Both the position numbers and the translations under genes were made by a program. 7,937 nucleotides of DNA from Mycobacterium sp. (GTDB taxonomy: Bacteria; Actinomycetota; Actinomycetes; Mycobacteriales; Mycobacteriaceae), in assembly GCA_023264755.1 (NCBI GenBank), contig JAHFVB010000225.1:1-7937 (forward strand). The letters run 5' to 3'. Positions 6,808 through 7,937 of the stretch are shown piece after piece; position 1 is the first letter of the stretch; every line of letters begins with the position of its first letter. The notes under the pieces are model-generated. The model made no database searches. It saw only the letters and a program-made list of their open reading frames with translations, and was not told where the DNA came from.

Positions 6808-6813
6808 GGATGG

Positions 6814-7419
6814 GTGGCGCACTCAGACGACCCGGAGGACTTCATCGCTCCTGCCACGCACCGGGTACGCGCGGGCACGCTGCTACTGGCCAACACCGAC
6901 CTGCTGGAGCCGACCTTTCGGCGCAGCGTCATCTACATCGTCGAGCACAACGACGGCGGCACCCTGGGCGTGGTGTTGAACCGGGCGAGTGAGACGGCGG
7001 TCTACAACGTGTTGCCGCAGTGGACGAAACTCGCCAGCAAGCCCAAGACGATGTTCATCGGCGGCCCCGTGAAGCGGGATGCCGCGCTGTGCCTGGCCAC
7101 GGTTCGGGTGGGAGTCGACGCGGGCCAGGTGCCCGGGTTGCGCCCCGTCCAGGGCCGCATCGCGATGGTTGATCTGGATGCCGATCCCGACTCGATCGAA
7201 CCGGCCGTAGAAGGGCTGCGCATCTACGCCGGATACTCCGGATGGACCATCGGTCAACTCGACGGTGAGATCGAACGCGACGACTGGATCGTGTTGTCGG
7301 CCATGCCTTCCGACGTACTGGTCGAGCCGCGGGTGGACCTGTGGGCACGGGTGCTGCGCAGGCAGCCGCTGCCGCTGGCCAAGTTGGCCACCCATCCCAT
7401 CGACGTCAGCCGCAACTAG
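6814..7419 (+). CDS. YqgE/AlgH (DUF179) family protein (Rv0038 homologue)
   Basis: This 201-residue protein is full length for the YqgE/AlgH family. The N-terminal signature is clear: GTLLLANTDLLEPTF followed by RSVIYIVEHNDGGTLGVVLNR at about residues 21-56. Later come a FIGGPV element (about residue 86) and the YAGYSGWTIGQLDGEI block (about 138-153), all hallmarks of this fold. It is a soluble cytoplasmic protein. AlgH was once described as a transcriptional regulator in Pseudomonas, but no DNA-binding motif is evident and the biochemical role is unknown. The GTG start gives the expected family length and begins MAHSDDPEDF. It diverges from the MFS gene and converges with the small membrane protein gene, with only 22 bp between the two stops and no evident terminator hairpin there. 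Confidence 0.94.
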   Translation: MAHSDDPEDFIAPATHRVRAGTLLLANTDLLEPTFRRSVIYIVEHNDGGTLGVVLNRASETAVYNVLPQWTKLASKPKTMFIGGPVKRDAALCLATVRVGVDAGQVPGLRPVQGRIAMVDLDADPDSIEPAVEGLRIYAGYSGWTIGQLDGEIERDDWIVLSAMPSDVLVEPRVDLWARVLRRQPLPLAKLATHPIDVSRN

Positions 7420-7441
7420 ACCTCGGCGGCCACCAGTCGCC

Positions 7442-7780
7442 TCAGTGGCACGACAGCGTGCATGAGGCGCAGGAGCCTGCGCAGCTGGCCGCTTCTTCCC
7501 GCTGGGCCACGACCCGCGCGCTTTGGTAGCAGCCGGCCGCGACGGTGCCCACCGCGCCGACGATGCACACCACCAACACGACGATGCCGGTATGCAGCGG
7601 GGTGGCCAGGGCTGCCAGCCCCCCGGCGGCCAGCATCACCGCGGCCGCGAGTTGGGTGGGGGCGACGGCGCGCAGCACCTGTCCCACGGAGTCGCCGGCA
7701 CGCGGCCGCGCCAGCGACCAAACCCCCAGGGCGGCCGTCACGACCGCCACGCAGAGACTCAGTAGGGCCGCGATCAGCAT
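7442..7780 (-). CDS. Small three-helix membrane protein with C-terminal cysteine cluster (Rv0039c homologue)
   Basis: The protein has 112 residues. Hydrophobic segments lie at about 2-22, 42-60 and 65-84. The first loop is basic (LARPRAG, QVLR), which by the positive-inside rule places it and the C-terminus in the cytoplasm. The tail ends CAGSCASCTLSCH, giving Cys100, Cys104, Cys107, Cys111 and His112, a spacing of CX3CX2CX3CH. This could bind a metal or an iron-sulfur cluster, or act in thiol chemistry, but I know of no characterised function. Position and length fit Rv0039c (about 115 residues, annotated only as transmembrane). The ATG at 7780 follows a TATTGT box by six bases, so a leaderless mRNA is likely. 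It lies 34 bp after the mtc28-like gene on the same strand. Confidence 0.85.
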   Translation of the reverse strand: MLIAALLSLCVAVVTAALGVWSLARPRAGDSVGQVLRAVAPTQLAAAVMLAAGGLAALATPLHTGIVVLVVCIVGAVGTVAAGCYQSARVVAQREEAASCAGSCASCTLSCH

Positions 7781-7786
7781 GGGCCC

Positions 7787-7792
7787 ACAATA
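7787..7792 (-). promoter_or_regulatory. Candidate -10 box (TATTGT) for leaderless mRNA of the small membrane protein
   Basis: On the minus strand TATTGT fits TANNNT and is separated by the six bases GGGCCC from the ATG at 7780, putting the transcript start at the A of the start codon. It sits in the 34-bp gap after the mtc28-like stop, so the small gene may have its own promoter as well as any read-through. No Shine-Dalgarno is present. Confidence 0.5.
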
Positions 7793-7814
7793 CTGAGGCC
7801 CGTGGCGCGGTGTT

Positions 7815-7937
7815 CTAGCGCGGTACGCCCGACAGTTGGTTGAGCGGCTGGCCCGCCCCTGCGACCGCGGCTGCCGCCGGGACTGCGGGGACTGCTGGCG
7901 CCGGGGCGGCGGCCGCGGGGGCTGGGGTGGCGGCCGC
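7815..7937 (-). CDS. C-terminal end of an Ala/Pro-rich protein, probably Mtc28 (Rv0040c homologue), cut by the right edge
   Basis: The minus strand is open from the right edge to a TAG at 7815-7817, giving 40 visible residues. They are almost all Ala, Pro and Val (repeated PAP, PAV and AAA) and finish with AGAGQPLNQLSGVPR. The composition, and its place before the Rv0039c-like gene, match the proline-rich 28-kDa secreted antigen Mtc28, an LpqN-type exported protein. The N-terminal signal peptide and the folded domain lie outside the window, so the identification rests mainly on gene order and the low-complexity tail. Confidence 0.68.
   Translation of the reverse strand, partial: AAATPAPAAAAPAPAVPAVPAAAAVAGAGQPLNQLSGVPR

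Noticed and set aside
5874..6992. Plus-strand frame of 372 codons opposite the MFS gene and into the yqgE-like gene
   Set aside because: The His/Arg/Gln-rich translation resembles no family and overlaps two well-supported genes.

Overview
The window looks like core chromosome from a high-G+C actinobacterium, almost certainly a Mycobacterium/Mycolicibacterium. The evidence is the G/C-rich third codon positions, frequent GTG starts, and a run of genes whose proteins I recognise as homologues of M. tuberculosis Rv3909, Rv3908 (mutT4), Rv3907c (pcnA), Rv3906c, Rv0036c, Rv0037c, Rv0038, Rv0039c and Rv0040c (mtc28). These assignments come from memory of the families, not from a search. In M. tuberculosis the Rv39xx and Rv00xx groups lie on opposite sides of oriC. 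Here they sit side by side, an order I recall from fast growers such as M. smegmatis.

Layout. (1) Positions 1-1546, minus strand: mutT4 (Nudix hydrolase) overlaps by four bases the start of an exported DUF6049/Rv3909-like protein that runs off the left edge. (2) Positions 1547-1667: divergent intergenic region with a likely leaderless mutT4 promoter. (3) Positions 1668-4441, plus strand: pcnA (CCA-adding enzyme), then a very acidic protein made of 13-residue Asp-rich calcium-type repeats, then a squalene-cyclase-like toroid gene that appears broken by an internal deletion with a frameshift. (4) Positions 4442-4601: convergent intergenic region with a strong imperfect hairpin built from alternating ATCACC/GGTGAT units, a likely bidirectional terminator. 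(5) Positions 4602-6683, minus strand: an MFS transporter followed by a DinB/MDMPI-fold metalloprotein, 18 bp apart, probably one operon. (6) Positions 6684-6813: divergent intergenic region. (7) Positions 6814-7419, plus: YqgE/AlgH. (8) Positions 7442-7937, minus: a small three-helix membrane protein with a cysteine cluster at its C-terminus, preceded by the C-terminal end of an Ala/Pro-rich protein (mtc28-like).

Functionally this is housekeeping: nucleotide-pool sanitation or Nudix hydrolysis, tRNA 3'-end maturation, and membrane/envelope proteins of unknown role. I see no mobile element, CRISPR array, RNA gene or defence system. The points most worth a second look are the Asp-rich repeat protein without a signal peptide, the disrupted cyclase-like gene, the palindrome cluster, the cysteine tail, and three candidate leaderless promoters.
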